Source: Pipra filicauda (Eukaryota > Chordata > Aves > Passeriformes > Pipridae). From it: a DNA stretch of 64,000 nt. The first letter of the stretch is position 1. Every line of letters starts with the position of its first letter. Location: the NCBI RefSeq assembly GCF_003945595.2, contig NW_024104998.1, positions 4,211,790 through 4,275,789 on the forward strand. Direction: 5' to 3'. The notes under the pieces are model-generated. The model was given only the letters and a program-made list of their open reading frames with translations, had not been told where the DNA came from and did no database searches. Below, piece after piece: positions 1-14,104 of the stretch. Made by a program: the position numbers and the translations under genes.

Positions 1-3000
1 GTTAAAGTGTTTTTTATCTACTTCAGTATCAGTGTTCACCTGTTATTGTATCATCTTAAGACAAATAGCAAAAATGAACAGAATGAGAGGGGGTTTTTTT
101 AAATTTTTGACAAGATATAAAATGCTTTTTAAAGTAGCTTTGTGCTAACAGTTTTAAAGTATGGGGCCTTCTCATAGGTTATATTAAAATTGTTAATACT
201 TAAATGGACCCTGCATGTCTAGTAAGCAGTTACTGTAGGGTCATGGCATTAAAATTAACCCCCGTACATAGCAGAGTTTTGAGGTGACTAAGTACATACT
301 TGACAGTGAGGAGTGGAAAAGAATATGTGGTTATTCTCATGTTGAAGGAATAAATCAGTTCTATTATAGCCTTCTCTGTAATAACTTCTGTCCCCTTCCT
401 AGTTCATTGTCTTTGCAGACTGTAAAAATACCTTGTTAAATACACTGAAATACCTGTCCAGAGCGAGGGGCTATTTTTTCATGCTCAGCCCTTGTGGTTT
501 TGATAGACTTACAAGATGGCATGGGGAGAGTAGCATGTGGCCCAGTGTGCATAATTTTATTTTATTTGTTTAGAGGAAAGGAAAGAGAGGAAAAGAAAAA
601 ACAGGTCTGAACTGGTATAAAACCAAAAAGTGAGATAGATAAAACGAATATAGACAAGTGTGGCTATAATACACAGAACAGTAACTTAAAACTCTGGAGT
701 AAAACAGCTCAAATCAGATTTGAGAAAGTCAAGTAGGAATAAGCAAAGTAAAACCTAACAATTGCCATCAGAAGTAATTAAGAAATAACTATGTAAAGGA
801 ACTTGGAAAAATGCAAAAAGTGTCTGTTACAGTAAACTGAATTGCTATAATCTTCTTTTGCACTTAATGTGCTAAATTCCTCTCTCAAGGAGAATATCCC
901 TAGAAATCAGATTAGAAGGTGTTTAAAGGGAATTATTTGTCAAAGTTGTTTTTTCACTAAAGTTAGGATAACTAATAATAATCTCTTCCATATTGCTATA
1001 ATAATACTTTATTTGATATCATTTAACCATGCAGATTGCACATAGACTTACTTATGTATTGTACAGGTAATTTACCTAGTAGCCTGACACTGTATTACTA
1101 ACCATGAGAGCTTTTCTTTATGGTTGTGAGTCACATCAGATTTGGCAGTCTGCAAAGCATGAAGTATTTCATATGAAATAAGATGTAGATGGTTGGTTTT
1201 GCCTTATGCACATTTACTGTGAATTGCCAAGTAATCAGAAAGGAAGGAGAATGTCAGAAAACTTACCTTCCCTCTTCATGTATTGACTATGTATTTGTGT
1301 ACTACAGGGTATCAGATTTGCTAGTGCATGAGTTTTCTAAAAAGCCCTGCAAATCACCTGATTCTGAATTAATGAGATCTCATTACACTAAGTGTTTGAA
1401 CAGCAGAAAGACCCTGTGTATGCAAATCAGATTTTACTGTCCCAAGTGCTTGTCACTTCTAATAAAGCTCTTTACTGTGTGGTATATGTATTTATCATGA
1501 ATGTTACATTTATATGTAATAGATACACAGACACATTTTAAGGAAACATCTGGCTGTTCAGATAGAATGTAATGTCTTTTGAATCAGTTGTGATATAGGA
1601 ATATTTTTTTAAAAGAGACCTTTTTGAAGAAAAGGCAAAAAGAGAGATTCTGGCAGCTTGCTATTAAATTTCAATCAAGCCAGTATATTTAGTAATAAAA
1701 CATTTACAAGTTTGTAAATGTTAAGTTTCTTCAAACTCTTACTGTCATGTGTGGAATTTTCATTTATACTAGTTGTGCATTTACTGCAGCTGCCTACATG
1801 CAGGGCTTAGTAGTACTGCATTTATCACATGCAAGTATAGATACAATATAAATATGTAAAAGTAGAAATTGTCTGCAGCTGTTCTTATGTTTTCATAAGA
1901 CGATACACTCCAAAGGTGTAAATTTATGGTGTTAGCTACCTGCTATCAGTTACTGGTACTCTTCTCCTCACAAGTACTTTAAGAAGAGTGAGTATTAAAC
2001 TAAAATAAAACAAATATAAAATCCTGCCAGGGTTTCATGCTCTGTTTAAAAGCTAAACATAGACATTGTTCAAGCTTATTTTGTTCACTGGAAGTTACTG
2101 TGGTCGATACTCGCATAATTTGTTTCATCTAGGACACTAGGAAACGGTGAACCACATAGCTTAGAGAAGAGCTTAGACATAGCTGATCACAATAGATGCC
2201 AGTTAATTTAAATATTTGGATTTTTTTTTTCCTCTGTGACTTGACAGTTTTCTTTTATTCTTTTGAATACTAGGATTGTATTTAGACTAAACCACTTCTA
2301 ATTATGTCCCAGCACAAACATATAGCTTATGGCTATATTTTAATCAGTTTCAGAAAAAGTAATAAAAATATTATTGCGTCTGTCAAAGGACGGTGTTGCT
2401 ACATGCTATTTTAAATGGTGTTTAAGTACAGTTATAAGCATACCAGTACAATGAAATCAGCTCTATTCCTAAACAACAAAGTTACATTATTTTTTACTTA
2501 AAAAGTTAACCCAGAATCCTAATATGTTAATTATCCTAATTATTCAGGCTGGTTTTAATATGTGTTGAAATTACTTTAAAAAGTATATATGAAATATTTA
2601 TATCAAACTCGTTTAATTTCTCATTACTTGTAAAATGTAATGTTCTCCCAGTTATAATTTTAAAGGTTTTTTGTCTTAGCTGCATGAGAGTATCTTTTCA
2701 TCTGGATACACTCTTTTCTGAACCCAGCAGTAATTTCACTTACTTGAAGCTCTTTTATTCTCTTGGAATGAATCTGTGTCTCATTAAGTTTTGATATTGA
2801 TCATTTTTGTACTACAAAAATTGTGCTGAGGAGTACTGTGTCATTAACTTGAGCTGGTGATGCTACAAGTATAAAACCTGTGTGTAGAGTAACACTGGAA
2901 ACTTAGTCATAATGGTGTTTGGATGATGGGAATAGACCCCAACTGGACGAATGTTAAACTAACTTATGAGGAAAAGATGTCAGTTTTTGTAGCCTTGTAG

Positions 3001-4171
3001 CATTAGTCAAATATGTACTATACCTATTTCTCATAAGAATTACTCAAACACACTCCTAGTATGAATTGCTGTAGAAGGCAAACAGAAGTCTAGATTATAC
3101 TTTCAGTATTGTTAAATGATGAGATGAGTTTCCTGGAACAAAAAACAAGTTTTAGAGGTCTCCCCTGCAGTATAATATTATTTCACCTTTGAAAACTTGG
3201 CCACTTCAGAATATTTGAGAACAAGTAAGTTAAGTTCATCTTGAGTAACACATTTTGGTTTCTAGTACAGTTTTTATCTCTGCATTATGTAAAACAAACT
3301 TCTTGCTTTTCATTATACTTAAATATTTGTACTGAAAGTTCATTTAAGCAGTTTTTAGCTGCATTGGTTGCTCATCCATTTAACTGGAGTAGCAAGGTGC
3401 TTTAGTTTAAGAAGGTTGAATATGTATTATTATTTTTATTATTTCTATAGTTTGACTAATAAAAATACTGAACATAAAACGAGACTGAATTTTTCTTCAA
3501 GCCTTGAATGAAAAGGGAGGTGTGATCAAGAAGGGGCTCTGGCAACTTAAATCACTGCCTCTCAGTCCTTTATTTGTGATATCAGTCACACAGTAATGTT
3601 GCAGCCTTGAAACTGATAATATATTCAGTTATCTTGAGATGAACTCTGTAATTCTTCATTAGGCAGATTAAATTTCCTAAAGGTTATGTCTGAATAAGTG
3701 CTCGAGTATTGTGCTATTTATTCTGGTTTTTAATAGGAACCAAGCAATAGAAAGTCTCTCAACTCTGAGCAAACCGTTTCTCAAAGATTTAATGGATGCC
3801 CTAAACTTAATGGACTTAAGACTTAATGGATGTCCCCTATTCTTCTCATAGTTTTAGTTGTTAAATTGTGGTTGAAGGTCAAATAATCCATTCTGCTAAG
3901 ATCTTCATCATAAAGGAGGTAGTTTGGTATTTGAAGGTAGTTTTAGCATAAAAGTTTTATGTAGGTAGCTTAACAAAAAAGCAAAAAGGCAGGCAGAAAT
4001 ATGTTGTCAGGTTGCAAGTACTCTGTTCTGTGAAGTAGTACTTAAATCCCATTTCTTACATTGGGATAGTGAGACTCATAGTTTGAAGAAGACAGAGCGT
4101 AACTAATTTGTTAATTCTTCCTTCCCAAATAAATGTTAAATTTGCCACCACTTTGGCTGACAACAGCCTCT
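1..4171. other. Non-coding, presumed PLAG1 5' intron
   Basis: AT-rich sequence with no reading frame that resembles a known protein and no recognisable repeat. The only long frames are short and rich in Phe, Leu and Cys, as expected from translated intron. Because the first PLAG1 coding exon lies far downstream on the same strand, and the vertebrate gene begins with untranslated exons tens of kb upstream, this is inferred to be intron. A small triplicated motif around TTAATGGA occurs at about 3789-3834. CHCHD7, the usual head-to-head partner of PLAG1, was not found and probably lies to the left of the window. Confidence 0.5.
1699..1722. repeat. 24-bp near-perfect palindrome
   Basis: Two perfectly complementary 11-base arms (AACATTTACAA and TTGTAAATGTT) are separated by two bases. 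The sequence could form a cruciform or bind a dimeric factor. No function is known to me. Confidence 0.6.
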
Positions 4172-4448
4172 GGAGAGGGATTTTTTTATAAGGGCATGTA
4201 GTGATATGACAAGAGGTAAAACTGTCAGAGGACTGGATTTGATTTTAGGAAGAAATTCTTTACTTGTGAGGGTGGTGAGGCACTGAAATGCATTGCCCAC
4301 AGATGTGTTGTGGGTGCCCTATCCCTGAAAGTGTTCAAGGCCTTTGAGCAACCTGGTCTAGTGGAAGGTGTCCCTGCCCATGGCAGGGGGATTGGAACTG
4401 GATGATTTTAAGGTCCCTTCCAACCCAAACCATTCTACAATTCTGTAA
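4172..4448 (+). mobile_element. CR1 LINE, 3' terminal fragment
   Basis: The segment matches the familiar 3' end of avian CR1 non-LTR retrotransposons. The phrases seen, in order, are the 'ataagggcatgtagtgat' block, the 'gagggtggtgaggcactg' block, the 'ctggtctagtggaaggtg' block, 'ggtcccttccaacccaaacc', and a terminal pair of 8-mers (attctaca, attctgta at 4432-4447). These last derive from the CR1 3' repeat ATTCTATG. It is 5'-truncated, as nearly all CR1 copies are, carries no coding capacity, and lies in the same orientation as PLAG1. Confidence 0.93.
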
Positions 4449-7400
4449 TATATCCAAATTTTTTGTAACTTAGGCCTTTGTAGGAAGGTTGTAAGGTTTG
4501 CTGGACAAAGGTCATATTGCATTTGTATCCCTCTAATGAATTAACTGTTACTTAACAGCTTTGTAATTTTGTGATGTGATTTTGTGTTTGGGGGTGCATC
4601 TGAGAGCGAATGTTGTCAAAATTACTTCAACTCCCCTCCCAATGCATGGCAGAATTCTGGCCTGAAGAGCAAGTGTTCTATCCTCTTGCTTTGGGTATTT
4701 TTAGACTGGTTATGTGGAGTAAAAAATTAATCCTTTGGTTTTTTTCACCTCAACTTATTGCATTTGTCAGTTGCTTAGGAAGTCTGTTTCTTGGTATTTT
4801 TTTTAGTGTGTTGCAGTGGCTGGCAAAGTTATTAAATGATATGAACTACAGAATTTTTTGGTGGAAGAGGGAGATTTTTTCCTGTCTGATCCTGACCAGA
4901 TTATTTGAAAGTTTCCTTTGCCTTTTCAACAGTGCTTTGCTATAAATGAAAACAAAATAAATTGAACAAGCTGTCAATAAAAATGCGTGTCCCAGGTTCC
5001 TCTGACAAAGCTTATCAAAATCCACTTGGATGCTAACAGTTCTTTTCTCTGTGACCTTCAAGACGTGAAGCTTCTACTTCATGCTTTCCAAATGTCACCA
5101 TTTCCATCTATCAAATTCTAGGTAGGTCATTAGTAACTATACAGTAGTAACTGTATGGTCTGTTGTGCTAACATATTAAACCTGTCTTAGAATGAGAGAT
5201 CTGTGTTAAAGCTGAGGTGCTGCTCAGGGAGCGAGTGGTATTTCCCCATCAGCTTTTTTTTTTTTTTTTTAATATTGCAACATGCATTTGAGATTGTTTC
5301 AGGTAGCACTCATGAAAAGGGGTGATCTTTAAGGTTGCCCAGAATCAAGCTGTTCAGCAGGTTTTTTTACAGGTTAAACCCAGTATTTTTTCAGGTTCAT
5401 TCGGAAATTGGTGGTCATTGAGGGTACATCATGGAACAGTAGAGTCATGTGCTTCTCGGCAGGGGATGCTGCTTAATGATGGAACTGCAGTGTCCTAAAT
5501 GTGGAAGGAGCAGACCAGCAGTGAAGGACTCATTGCTTTCTAGAGTGTGAACGGGGAACTGCTTTACTCTGGCTTTTACAAATAAATTAATTATTTGGAA
5601 TAAGATCCTTCCTTCACTCAGTGTCATTTTGATTTTTTCCTACAGTATCAGAAATGGACACTTCAGGATGATTTTACAAGTCTCTTAACTTGAAAGGGTA
5701 ATTAGTATAACCACATATGAAGTTAGAGTGTTTGAAAAATATTTAACTGTCTTGAAAGCAAAGAAAAATAACTACTATACTCATCTGGTGATATTTTTCA
5801 ACAAAGTAAATAATACTTAGATGTCATAAAGGATGCGTTGAGCAATAGCTTGGATCCCTCAATAAGGGAATGTGTGCTATATGAGTATATTTATTAAAAT
5901 AATATATTATGTACATTTAGAAGAATGTAGTTTTCAATAACAAAACCTTCAAAACTTGACCAAAGAAAAAGATTACATTGTGTCCATGTACATCCATAGC
6001 TTTTTCTTTTGAGATGAAAAGGTTAGGTACCTAGACATGCATAGGTATTCAGAATCTTCCATGATGATTTTTGGGAGCTGTACAAACACAAAGCTCTTCT
6101 GCTACATTCAGATAGTGCATGATAAAGTGCTTTCTAAGGTTAGTGAGTTTGTTGGTTTTGTGGGTCTGAATTCAGAATTAAAAGTGATACATAGAAAAGT
6201 GATACTGTGCTGACTTAGTAGCACACAGTATTTTAGTCAAGTGTTGAAAGTGCATATTATAAAACCTGTATGTGAATGTTATATGGCTCTGGAGTTGACT
6301 CTGTAGAAATGTGGATTTTACCTAGGAAAACAATTGTTTTGTTTTGCCAGAACTACAGTTTTCCTCTGGTGTATTTGCCCTTAACTGACTTCTGCTCTGT
6401 GATTATTTTTTTTCTTGTTATTTGCACGGAATTGTGCTCATTCTTTTTCCTACAAAAAAATACAAATAGCATTGTACTCCTGCTGTGATTATTATGCATA
6501 ACACCTCTGACTCAGCAGATCAAAAGTTATGTTTACTGGAAAACAGAATTAACATTTTATACTCTTTTTTAAGAACCCTTAAAAATAGCTGTGTCAAAAG
6601 AGATTATACTTTTAACGTGCTAATCCACTAAACCATCATACATCATTCTGTAGGCAATGTTTTTATCCTAAGCAGCTAACTCTTACTAGAGCCCATCTGA
6701 AAGGTTTCAGGGCATCCCAGAAATACGCCCATGAAGTTGAATTCTTAAGCAGAGAAACTTCTTTAATAGAATGCGTAATACGTTCATTATCAAATTGCAG
6801 ACTTTTTTCCAAGAATTGTTTTATACGTCAGCATGTTTTGGCCTGCTTTAAGGCATTCTGGCTATTCAAGACAAATTGATGATTAAAACTGGCATATGCC
6901 AAAACTTTTTCACAGCGTGAGGGGGTAGCAATTCCTAATTCTGATGTAGATTATTATGTTGTGATAGTGAAATACCTGAATAGAATGCTATACCGATTAG
7001 GGGAAAGATAAAGGGGTGTGCGAATCTATGCCAGCTGGATTGGAGACACTGAGATTCATCTGGATTAGTTGTTTCAATTGCTAATCTTGCCCCATGTCCC
7101 TCTGCCACTTTGTTTTCTGAAGTTGTCTTTTCAATGTTTGTAATAGTATACTGTTGCTGAGTAAAGAGTCACACAGACGTGGGAAACCTCAATACTGACT
7201 TGGCAGAAAATTCTGTAAAGTGCAAAAATGCAACAAAAAGTAGTTCTGCCTTATCTTTTGACTTCAGAAATCTTAGATGTTGCTTGTAAGAACAGTATAT
7301 ATATGGGTGTTAATCTGAAATTTGACTGGAGTTTGGCTGGCAGTGTGTACATCAGTGACTAGAATTTTTTAGGTAATAAATACCAATACAAGGAATTTGC

Positions 7401-10400
7401 TTGTATTTAGTTAAATTACAGTGCAAAGTTTGCTGAAACAGCATAGAAATAATCCTTTTAGTTTATTTTTTAAAATGGTAATTCAGAATGATACAACATG
7501 AATGAAAAGTTTAGTTAGTTGTTATTACTTGATACTCTATTCTGGCTAGTTATGGAGCTCTATTTAATGTTATCTGACAGATTAGAGTATTTAACTTGAA
7601 AATGTGCTGCTGCTTGACTGGCAAGCTGGGACATTGCCTACTGTGATTTCCTACTGGCAAGAAATCTGTAAGGATTGTTTCAAGGCAAGCTTGGCCATAA
7701 TTGAAACAAACAGAGTTAGGTAAGGTTTGATACACTGCTTTCTTCTTTAGGCCGACTGAAACATCTTTTGGAATTTGTGCCAGTGTATTTTTGGACTGTA
7801 GAAGTGTGTTTCGTATAATCTGAAAGACTCCTCGGGTTTGGTGGGAAGTGGGAAAGAGGATATTACGTGATACAGAGTAAAATGAAACATCCTCAGGCCT
7901 ACACTGAGGGTGCAGCAACAGCCCAAAGAACTGTCTCCTCACAGTGTTTTGCTGTAAGGCAGCGTACCAAACAGCATGAGATAGCACTTCCTACATAGCA
8001 CCTATAGATTATGTTAATAAATAGAGTATTTTCCACAAGGAGTTATATGTATTAGTAGGCTGAAGTGCTATGTGGAAGTAGTTTTGACAGTCTTTATGTA
8101 AATTGTTTTTAAATAGACTGTTGAATAAGGTGGTGGTCCAAACAGTCGCAGTTTAAAATCCTGATAAGGCAGGAATTGTTGTAAAGTGTTTTGTTCCAGA
8201 GCTGTATGCTGAATTGTCCTGGCAGACAGAGGTCTTCATTCTTCCGGGACTGGATTTTCACTGAACAATTAGATGAGGTTACCTACATTTGAAATGATTC
8301 CTGAAGTTAGCCTAACTGGTGTGAGAATGATAATACTGGAAACTGGTACATAAATCACTTTGTGGAGCTGGGTAGTTAACTGCATTAGTAAGAAATACAC
8401 TCTTTGACTCACTGATTTAAATATAAAAAACCCACCAACAAACACCTAGTGAATTTTGTGTGTGGTTAGGATAGGGTATTACTCAGTTGACATGTATGGT
8501 CAGTGCAGAAACAGAGAATGTCTCTAAATTCAGCAAGTGGTGTGTGTTGCTCTAAAGGCAGCAAGTGACTCATGTGACTGTCTTAGCAGCTGGGCAGCAA
8601 GATTAGAGCGCTACTATGTACACATTCCCTTACTGAGGGGTCCAAGCTATTGCTAAATGAAATTGTATTACTGCCAACAAGTGAATAACAGGCATAAGAA
8701 AATATAATAAATAAGTGTGTCATCAGGTTAGTGCAGTAGTTAGTTCAGACAGTCGTTAAAGTAAAGGAAAAAAAGAGCCCTAACTTTTCCAAGATTCATA
8801 TTTAAAAGATTTTTGACCTTTTTTTTCAGACTAATTTCATATGAGATTACAGGTTAAGTGTTCCTTTCAATTTACAGATTTGCAAAAGTCATCTTGAAAT
8901 GGCTGTTTCTGACACTGCAGGGGAAAAAAGGGGAATGTTAATGAGTTAAGAATCTTATTCCAAAGAACTCATTTATTTGTAAAAGTACTAAAAATATGCT
9001 TGTATCATGAAGTATTTTGATTTGAACTGAAATTGGCAAAGTGTATACTTCTTGGTCACTTGCTAATTTGAAGACTTATTCATGATGTTATTCCTCATGT
9101 ATTTCCTAATTGTAAGAATTTGTGAAGTTTGTTCCAAATTGTCTTTAAGTTTTCCTGGCATGCCAGTATGGATTAGTGGAATATGTATTCTTTTTATTTT
9201 TTTGTGTGTTTCCCTAATCTAATTTGGGTTTTTTTTGCTCAGATACTTGCTTTTCTTAAGAAAGTTAGTAAACATTTTTGACTGCTTTGTTCTTTATATG
9301 TAATGTGTTTACAGTTACACGTTGAATTTCAACTATTATTCATGGATTTAAACTGAAAAGCATCACGCTGTCAAACATTGCTTTAGGACTAACATTCAGA
9401 ACTCCTTTGAGTCTTGAGGACCAGAGGACATATGCTTGACTGTTGCAATCAAGTAAATTGATACAGAAATCAAGAAGACGTGAATATGAAGCTCCTTCAT
9501 GCTATTTTTAGTGTCAACTTTCAGACGATAATTATGTTTTAAAGATGAGAATGTATTTACCGAAGGGGAGCTTTTATATTTAAAAAGCCAAGTCAGACAA
9601 GAAGTCAAACCCAGGATAAATTCCTTATAGTAAAAGAGGACCAGGAGAGTATGTGTTCCTAGTTATCCATGTCCCACTGTCCTCAACAAGGTTAAACTGT
9701 TTGTTTGTTATTTTGCTTCAGGTTTTCCAGGTTTCTGCTTTCTGTCTTTTCCTGTCCAGTAATGGCTTTTCTCATCTTGTTACTCTTTCATGTTTATTCC
9801 AAGTTTCAGCAGCTTTCTTCAACAGTGGTTTTCATTTATATCTCCAAGAAAACATGGAGAGCATAAAATAAGATTGTCCAGAGTAGTCAGTGCATCTGGA
9901 AACTACCTTCTCCAGGTGGACCATCATTTTAATAATACTTCAAAACACCTTATTGATCTGGCCCTTTTATTTTTGCATGTTAAGATTTTTCATAATCAAG
10001 TATCTCATTGTTCAGTATTTTGAAATGTTTGATTTAAAGGAAAAGTTCAGTTTAGGTTTTGTTTTGATTCATTCTTTCCTGAATGCTTCGTTACTACTTT
10101 TTTTAATGTACTGTTTTTCTGTACCACGTTGCTTTTCTATTCTGCTTTCATCATTTTTCAGTCCCATATTACTCATCAGTTGCAAAAGAAAGATGTTTGT
10201 GCGCTTATTTCTGCACCACTTGTTCCAGTGGTGCTCTGTGACATAGGATCACTAGGAGACAGAGGATTATTTGTGTATTGACAAGTAATTTGTAGATAAA
10301 GCACTAGCAGACCGTGACCAAGGATATACATACCTGCAAAATATATCAGTCCTCTGACTACTTGAATGCTTCAGTGGATTCTTGCGTGCGATTCTTAACA

Positions 10401-11220
10401 CATTCCTTGAGATGAACTATCTGAAATGTCCTTCTGCCAGCAGGGTTTCAGGTCCTGGGTCTTGCTACTCTCTGTTCTGTGCCACAGCAGCTTCTTGGGC
10501 TTGGACTTCTTGCCCGTGCCCTGCCTCCTCCCCAGGGAAGAACTCTGCCATACTGGGGGTTGTGTTGAGCTACTGCGCCGCCTTCTGCAATGTGCTCTGC
10601 TTTTTAAAAGCACCTTTTGCACAGCTGGAAGAATCATATAAAATAAACAGCTGCCCTGAGAGGATATTTGCGTGAACTTGGACGTCGGCTTGTTTGTTTG
10701 TACCTTTCAGAATTAACGCCCGAAATCTCTTAGCCGCAACTTTGTGCTGCTCCACTGAACTGAAGAGGAATTCTCATGGATTCTAAGGAGGAAGCTCTTA
10801 GTCTGCCTTTAACCAAAAATACAGTATTGTCTTTAATAAATTTGGTATCCAAATGTCCAAGGAGAAACAGCTGAGCAAGATCGGACAAAAATATCTTGTA
10901 TTTGTGTGAGATTGCCTCTTGTAAGCAGTCATGGCTTAAGAAAGGAGTGGGATAGATTCTTTCTTCATATAGCCCTTCTTCTCCTGCTCCCTCATGCTAT
11001 TCCATTCTTAGGATAGGAAATTATCATGGTATTTGCTTCTCAGGGCTGTTAGAAAATCGTGGATATTTTGAAGGAAGTTGGGATGGTGCTTCTGATACTA
11101 TTTGTATCCTTCCGGTGAGAGTTTCACAGTGTCAACTGTGTGTGCCACCTGCCCAGTATGCTTTCCTTTGGCAGGAAGACCTACAAATAAGAAGAAAAAT
11201 GGTTTGGGGGAAGTTAGTAA

Positions 11221-11223
<3 letters not shown>

Positions 11224-11264
<41 letters not shown>
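11224..11264. repeat. T26-A15 homopolymer junction
   Basis: A run of 26 T is followed directly by 15 A, giving a self-complementary tract that could fold as a 15-bp hairpin. It could be a true simple repeat or the scar of two insertions with opposite tails. Run lengths may also be affected by sequencing. Confidence 0.85.
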
Positions 11265-11265
<1 letters not shown>

Positions 11266-12257
11266 CTCAACCTGTGTTCTCTGATAGCATTTCTTAGGGC
11301 TAGAGTTGCAGTCTCACCTCTTTGCTTGCACTGGTGAAGGCCTGGCAAGATTCTGGAAGTTGTAAGCTGATCAGAAGTGACACTTCAGCTCTTCAGTTTC
11401 AGATGTGATCTTCGTATTTGATTCTCTTAGGGATTGATGGGCTTCCTGGTGATGAGAGTGAATTTCGGTAGCTGCTGTTGGTTCTGGTATCCTCTGAGAA
11501 AGCAGAGGAAAGCAGAGGATCCTTCTGGGACAAGCTGAAAAGTGAAGCATGGGAAGGATTGGAGCCTAGATAACTGAAGCACTCCTCTCCAGTAACTATA
11601 GATACTGTGGTCTTTCACAGGAAAGCAGTGGACAGGAAGAATGTTTGTTTCTAAGCACTGATGACCGGGTAAGAATAAATGGAACTAAAGGAGGCTTTAG
11701 GAGTTGTGTTGCTTTGTTCATGTCTTAGAAAAAAGAAAAGTAACATCCATTTTTAGGATTCAGTGTACTAGAGGCTGTAAAGGAAAACACAGCAGGCATC
11801 TGTCCTTCCCCTGACAAGCTTACAGTGTTACTTGAAGGAGGAGAACTGAAACATGTGGAAAAGAAAGGGAAAAATGCAGTTTGAGTACTTGTGGTTGCAT
11901 GTATGCACCCTGTTTAATTTTGTGTGTTAATTTAACAACAGTGGCTGACACTACTGTTTTTAAATCAAATAGTAAATTCAGCTGTCCCTCATTTACACAA
12001 AGCCAAACTATGTTCCTCTCAGTCATTGCCATGGACACTCCTATGCTATCCTGTTTTACAGGCCCTGAATCACTGAAGGCAAATATCCAGTGGGGTGCTA
12101 GTTCTCAGAGCTGTATGTATCCTGCAGATGGGAGTTCATAAGCCAGTTTTCTGGCTGGAAACTTATGCATGGATTTTGACAATGGAACATATTTATACAG
12201 AGTTCTGGTATGCTCTCTAGCACGTTTGATGTTTTGCTTCAGGCTCTGGATACTGTG

Positions 12258-12297
12258 AGAAAACCTGCCCTACAGCCAGAAAACCTGCCCTACAGCC
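12258..12297. repeat. Perfect 20-bp tandem duplication
   Basis: The 20-mer AGAAAACCTGCCCTACAGCC occurs twice without a gap (12258-12277 and 12278-12297). The perfect identity points to a recent duplication or a length polymorphism. Confidence 0.95.
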
Positions 12298-14104
12298 ACA
12301 GTCCATACCCTGGTGAAACACTGAGCTGCTTGTGTGTTGTTTCTGACTCTTGTGATAGAGAGACACCTCTTGCCCAACCTGCATCATGATACTTGTACTG
12401 TAAAGCACCTCGATACCAAAGGAGGAGAGCCTGTGTTGCATGCACAGGATAAAATGCAGAGTGAGAATAAAGTAAATTACTCTTGTGGCTTTTTTTCTTA
12501 GACTTGTTTTTTTAAGAATCAAACTTTTTGGCATGTTTTGGAAGAACCTGTTCTGAGATTACTAGGCTGAGTTTTTCAAAACCATTGTCCTCTTAATCTG
12601 TTTAGAATGCAGCTTTCACTGCCTCCCAATGCAGCTTCAGGCACTAAGTGTTTCTGCAAATCACTCCTTGTAGAGTCACGCTAAGGACCGAGAAAATTAA
12701 TGTTATTTAGTTTAAATGACACAGAGATTTCTAATAGAATCAGAGTCCTTCTAGGACAGCTTTCTGACTCAAACCATTGATTTCTGAATACTAAAAGGCT
12801 TGTGGAATAAGTAATCAAAAATTGGTTAAATTTGGGTAGAGTTCTCAGGAATGACAGCTCTACCACTATCCCTGTCTAATTTCAAGTCTCCATCGCAAAG
12901 GACAGGGGTTCAAAACACTAGGAAAAGGAAAAGTAGGAGAAGTCTGCCAGAATCTTTTGACCCAGACAAAACTATTTTATATTAACCTTTGTTTTTGAAA
13001 TGGCTGCACCGTTTTAAATGAATAAAAAGTGAAGAAACAGAACAGGGTAGCAGACTAATTTGTAAAATTTCAGCCAAAACAATGGCAGTTTGGCAAAGTT
13101 GTCTTATATAGAGGAGTTTGTCTTATAATGGCAAGTGTTTGGCAGCATGGTGAAATGTGACCCTACTAATTCTGCCAGTAGTAAAATATGCTGGATTTGA
13201 GTTCATATTTGTATCTAGTGAAAGCAATGTCAGTTCCTGTGTACATTAACAGAGGAATTGTCCTGCTATTAAATCAAGAGTTGTAAGAGAACTGTTACCA
13301 CGGACCTTTGCAGTCCCATCAAGGCCTGAGATGATAGCACTTTTATTTAACCTGATAAATGCTGATCAAATTCTATGTTTGCATTTTATTTAGGAAGAAT
13401 AATTATACTTGTGTGCATATCAAAGCCTGGTGTTCTGTTTCTGACACTGGCAAAACCAAAGGTGTTGTGAAAGTTACAGGAGTAGGGATGGCTTTCCCAG
13501 AGTATTATCCTAATCTTCAATTATCCACTTGTCAAAGGCTTCCTGAGCCAAACACGATGGGTTTGTATTTACCAACCCTTACTGGACTTTTTCCATGACT
13601 TTTTCCTGTGACCTCTTGAGCCTTTGTAAATTTTAAAGTGTCTAGAGACCCTGTTGCAAGGAGTTACGCAGCAGAAATGTGTGAAAAGCAGGTACATTTC
13701 CTTCTCAAGCCTGTGTCCTTTCATTTAATTTCGTATCTCTAGCCCTTTTATTGGAAGAAGCAGTGGGTACCAGTCTGTTCAGCTTTGTCTCTCTCCAGCC
13801 ACTTCAGTGCAGGCATACCTGTGTATTGATTCCTTCAGAGAGCTCCCTTGCTTCGTGGAGCTTGACTTCCTTTTCTAAGTTGTGTTGCCTCTTCACCAAT
13901 ATATTGTATTTGTTCATGTATCCTCCCACCCCCCAGTTGTTATTCAAGTTTATCATGACTTGCCTGGCGTAGACATCAAGCTTACTGTAGTACTTTGATG
14001 GATTTTGGGTATTAATTGTTAGGAAAGAAATCAAACAGGCAGCAATCTGTGGTGTGTCTGTCTGCTCAATGCTGTACAAAAGATATGTAGCATGGCAAAA
14101 ATAC

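Larger units (their letters stand above)
4449..14104. other. Non-coding, presumed PLAG1 intron
   Basis: No gene recognised. The stretch is AT-rich with scattered homopolymer runs, including T17 at 5254-5270. A locally more GC-rich patch at about 10420-10680 gives short overlapping open frames on both strands, but none resembles a known protein. The reading frame at 7550-7987 on the minus strand (145 codons) also has no recognisable domain and is treated as chance. Confidence 0.5.

Noticed and set aside
7550..7987. Minus-strand frame of 145 codons
   Set aside because: No recognisable domain, no signal of a promoter, and ordinary AT-rich intron around it. Chance is the simplest reading.
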